Shown one piece after another: positions 6,234 through 8,076 of a DNA stretch of 8,076 nt (within the stretch, counting starts at the first letter, position 1; every line of letters starts with the position of its first letter). Position numbers and translations under genes: made by a program. The stretch covers positions 1 to 8,076 of the forward strand of contig JAJZAL010000238.1 in the NCBI GenBank assembly GCA_021799405.1. The letters run 5' to 3'. This DNA comes from Acidobacteriota bacterium. Its GTDB lineage: Bacteria > Acidobacteriota > Terriglobia > Terriglobales > Acidobacteriaceae. Under the pieces are notes generated by a model. The model did no database searches and was not told the DNA's origin. It saw nothing but the letters and a program-made list of their open reading frames with translations.

Positions 6234-6424
6234 TACGCAATGATTGCCGGGTGAGGTTGATTGGGAATGGTTCGGGACCGGGGCAGAGATTAAGATCAGA
6301 GCCTTCGATCAGACTTATGACAGAGGAATGTGAAGACGGGCCAGAGAAAGTAGCTTGATCTGATGATTTTAGGCAGCACGCAGCACGAAGTTGCCTCGTT
6401 CCAGGGATGCAGAAAGAGGGTTCC
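6234..6424 (+). other. intergenic region upstream of the repeat lipoprotein
   Basis: This 191-base gap holds no ORF of note. It contains GATCAGA twice (6294-6300 and 6307-6313) and an inverted partial copy TCTGAT (6359-6364). No well-spaced -35/-10 pair stands out. The last bases (GAGGG at 6416-6420) form the ribosome binding site of the 6425 gene. Confidence 0.4.
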
Positions 6425-8076
6425 ATGAAGCGCTATCTAAATCAACTGTGTGTTTCGGCCGTAGCGATTGGTTGCCTGTTGATGGTTGGTTGTGGCACGA
6501 AAGACTATTCTTCTCAGTTCAATCCGGCACCCACGATCAGTTCACTTTCGACCGACAGCGTTCCCGTGGGCAATCCAGACTTTACTTTGCAGATCAACGG
6601 AACGGGCTTTGTTACGGGTACTGTGATTCAATTCGACCAGACGGACTTGACTCCCTCATCCGTGAGTAAGACGCAGATCAAGGTTACCGTGCCGCATGAT
6701 TTGACTTTGACTGCCAGAACCCTTGAAGTGAGTGCAGCCAGTCCGGCACCCGGCGGGGGGATGTCAAATGCTCTTGAGTTCACCGTGAAGAATCCGGCGC
6801 CGACACTGCAATCTCTGTCGTTGACGGAGGTACTTGCCAACTCGGGCGATTTTTCCCTTACGCTTACAGGGAGTGAATTCGTAGCCTCCGCGACGGTGAA
6901 TTTTGCGGGACAGAGCCTGAAGCCGAAATCTTTGTCTGCAACGCAGATAGAAGTCATGGTTCCCGGCACTCTCATCACCACAGGCGGGAGTGTAGAGGTC
7001 GCAGTAACGAATCCGGAGCCGGGTGGCGGAACATCCAACATGCAACCTTTCACCATCCTGAATCCAATGCCGACGATTTCTGCTCTTTCTACGCCAAGCG
7101 CAATTCTAGGCAGTTCCGCATTATCTGTTCAGATAACAGGGGCGAACTTTATTCCGGCGACGACTGTCGTGATAGGTGCGACGGAACTGAAGACTGCGGT
7201 GCTTACGCCTACGCAACTGACCGTGGCCGTGCCGGAGTCAGCGCTCGCGACGAGTGGGGTGTTTGCTATCAAGGCAGTGAATCCCGGGCCGGGCGGTGGT
7301 GCGTCCAATTCGCTTGAATTCACGGTGAACAATCCGGTGCCGGCTTTGAGCTCGCTCTCCCTGGATAACAGCCTGGTGGGCACCACGGCACTGCCGCTCA
7401 CCGTTCACGGGAACAATTTCGTCTCCGGAACGAAGGTGCATTTTGGAGCCGAGGAACTGACGGCCCAGATTATGAGCGGTGGTGAACTGTCGATAGTTGT
7501 TCCTGAGACATTACTTGCCCAGGCCGCGTTGCTGCAGGTGAGTGTGTCGAACCCTGGACCAGGAGGCGGCGCGTCCAATTCTCTTGAGTTTTCGGTTAAG
7601 AATCCAGCGCCGATGATAACGACGCTATCGACGGATAATGTCAGCGCGGGCGCCAGCGACTTTACGTTGCAGATTACTGGCGCACACTTTGCACCGGGCG
7701 CGAGCGTGGAATTTGGCTCATTGTCCCTCACGCCTGTTTCTTCTACGGTCACGCAGATGGATGTGCTGATCCCCGCTACGGCCGTGACGGGTGGCGCGGT
7801 GTTGCCGGTGACAGTGAACAATCCTGGACCTGGCGGGGGAGCATCGAATGCTCTGCAGTTCACCATCTACAATCCGGTACCAGAGCTGACGACGCTGTCA
7901 TCGCAGAGCGTTCTGGTAACCAGCCAGGCATTCTCGTTGAATATTGTGGGAAATAACTTTGTGCCCCAGACAGAGATTGAGTTTGGGAACGTTATGCTCC
8001 GTCCTACCTCTTCGGATCATGGCCACATGAGCCTGATGGTGCCTAAGTATGCCTTTCCAAGAGGAGGAGTGATTTC
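6425..8076 (+). CDS. IPT/TIG-like repeat lipoprotein (partial, runs off the window)
   Basis: The first 550 codons of a gene that continues past the window with no stop. GAGGG at 6416-6420 precedes the ATG by 4 bases. The N-terminus is a lipoprotein signal: KR at residues 2-3, hydrophobic core 8-21, and a lipobox-like LMVGC with the lipidation cysteine at C23. The mature protein should be anchored in the outer membrane or exposed at the surface. From residue 33 it consists of tandem 90-residue beta-sandwich-like units. Each begins NPxPxxxxLS, continues through FxLxIxGxxFVxxTxVxF and TQxxVxVP, and ends in NPxPGGGxSNxLxFTV. Unit starts are at residues 33, 123, 213, 303, 393 and 483, giving five whole units and a sixth cut by the edge. 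The pattern fits IPT/TIG (immunoglobulin-like, plexin, transcription factor) domains, which usually act as spacers or in adhesion or glycan contact. What the C-terminus carries (more repeats, a catalytic domain or a beta-propeller) cannot be seen. All open frames on the opposite strand here are shadows of the repeats. Confidence 0.9.
   Translation, partial: MKRYLNQLCVSAVAIGCLLMVGCGTKDYSSQFNPAPTISSLSTDSVPVGNPDFTLQINGTGFVTGTVIQFDQTDLTPSSVSKTQIKVTVPHDLTLTARTLEVSAASPAPGGGMSNALEFTVKNPAPTLQSLSLTEVLANSGDFSLTLTGSEFVASATVNFAGQSLKPKSLSATQIEVMVPGTLITTGGSVEVAVTNPEPGGGTSNMQPFTILNPMPTISALSTPSAILGSSALSVQITGANFIPATTVVIGATELKTAVLTPTQLTVAVPESALATSGVFAIKAVNPGPGGGASNSLEFTVNNPVPALSSLSLDNSLVGTTALPLTVHGNNFVSGTKVHFGAEELTAQIMSGGELSIVVPETLLAQAALLQVSVSNPGPGGGASNSLEFSVKNPAPMITTLSTDNVSAGASDFTLQITGAHFAPGASVEFGSLSLTPVSSTVTQMDVLIPATAVTGGAVLPVTVNNPGPGGGASNALQFTIYNPVPELTTLSSQSVLVTSQAFSLNIVGNNFVPQTEIEFGNVMLRPTSSDHGHMSLMVPKYAFPRGGVI
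6521..8076 (+). repeat. tandem 270-bp coding repeats (5 full and 1 partial)
   Basis: Units start at 6521, 6791, 7061, 7331, 7601 and 7871, exactly 270 bases apart with no insertion or deletion. DNA similarity is highest around each junction (GGNGGNGCNTCCAATNCNCT followed by GAGTTCAC and AATCCGG) and lower in the middle of each unit. Each unit encodes one IPT/TIG-like domain of 90 residues. The sixth is truncated by the window end after 206 bases. Confidence 0.9.

Noticed and set aside
6628..7866. Long minus-strand open frames encoding Pro/Gly-rich repeats (PPPGPGF-like)
   Set aside because: They are antisense shadows of the PGGG motif of the + strand repeat lipoprotein, lack ribosome binding sites, and are broken where the + frame is continuous.

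Overview
The window looks like ordinary chromosome from a free-living, moderately GC-rich bacterium, most likely an acidobacterium (Terriglobales type). That placement is an inference. It rests on two things: a lipoprotein built of IPT/TIG-like repeats with the recurring NPxPGGGxSN motif, a style I associate with Acidobacteriaceae genomes, and a compact B12-dependent ribonucleotide reductase. All supported genes lie on the + strand.

Layout: (a) 3-92, a possible 3' end of an upstream gene. (b) 104-1696, a secreted protein of about 530 residues and unknown function, whose six mature cysteines fall in three close pairs. (c) 1697-2218, a stretch with no convincing gene. (d) 2219-2598, a small uncharacterised ORF with a C-terminal hydrophobic segment. 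It overlaps a 33-codon ORF through a GTGA stop/start, and a short stem-loop follows. (e) 2686-3246, a nitroreductase-family flavoprotein, and 52 bases later 3299-5092, a compact class II (adenosylcobalamin-dependent) ribonucleotide reductase with complete catalytic residues. (f) 5093-5621, a gene-poor leader with inverted repeats, one of which pairs with the Shine-Dalgarno of the next ORF. (g) 5622-6233, an unrecognised GTG-started ORF. (h) 6425 to the window end, the first 550 codons of a lipoprotein made of tandem 90-residue repeats in perfect register.

The only plausible functional unit is the nitroreductase-nrdJ pair. nrdJ makes deoxyribonucleotides independently of oxygen and the nitroreductase-type flavoprotein handles redox chemistry, but nothing in the sequence shows a direct partnership. 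The secreted protein and the repeat lipoprotein are separate envelope or surface functions.

I did not find a clear new defence, mobile or RNA system. The points most worth a second look are the NrdA-like CX4C tail on the class II reductase, the coupled small ORF pair at 2219-2598, the Shine-Dalgarno-sequestering hairpin before 5622, and the indel-free 270-bp repeat array.
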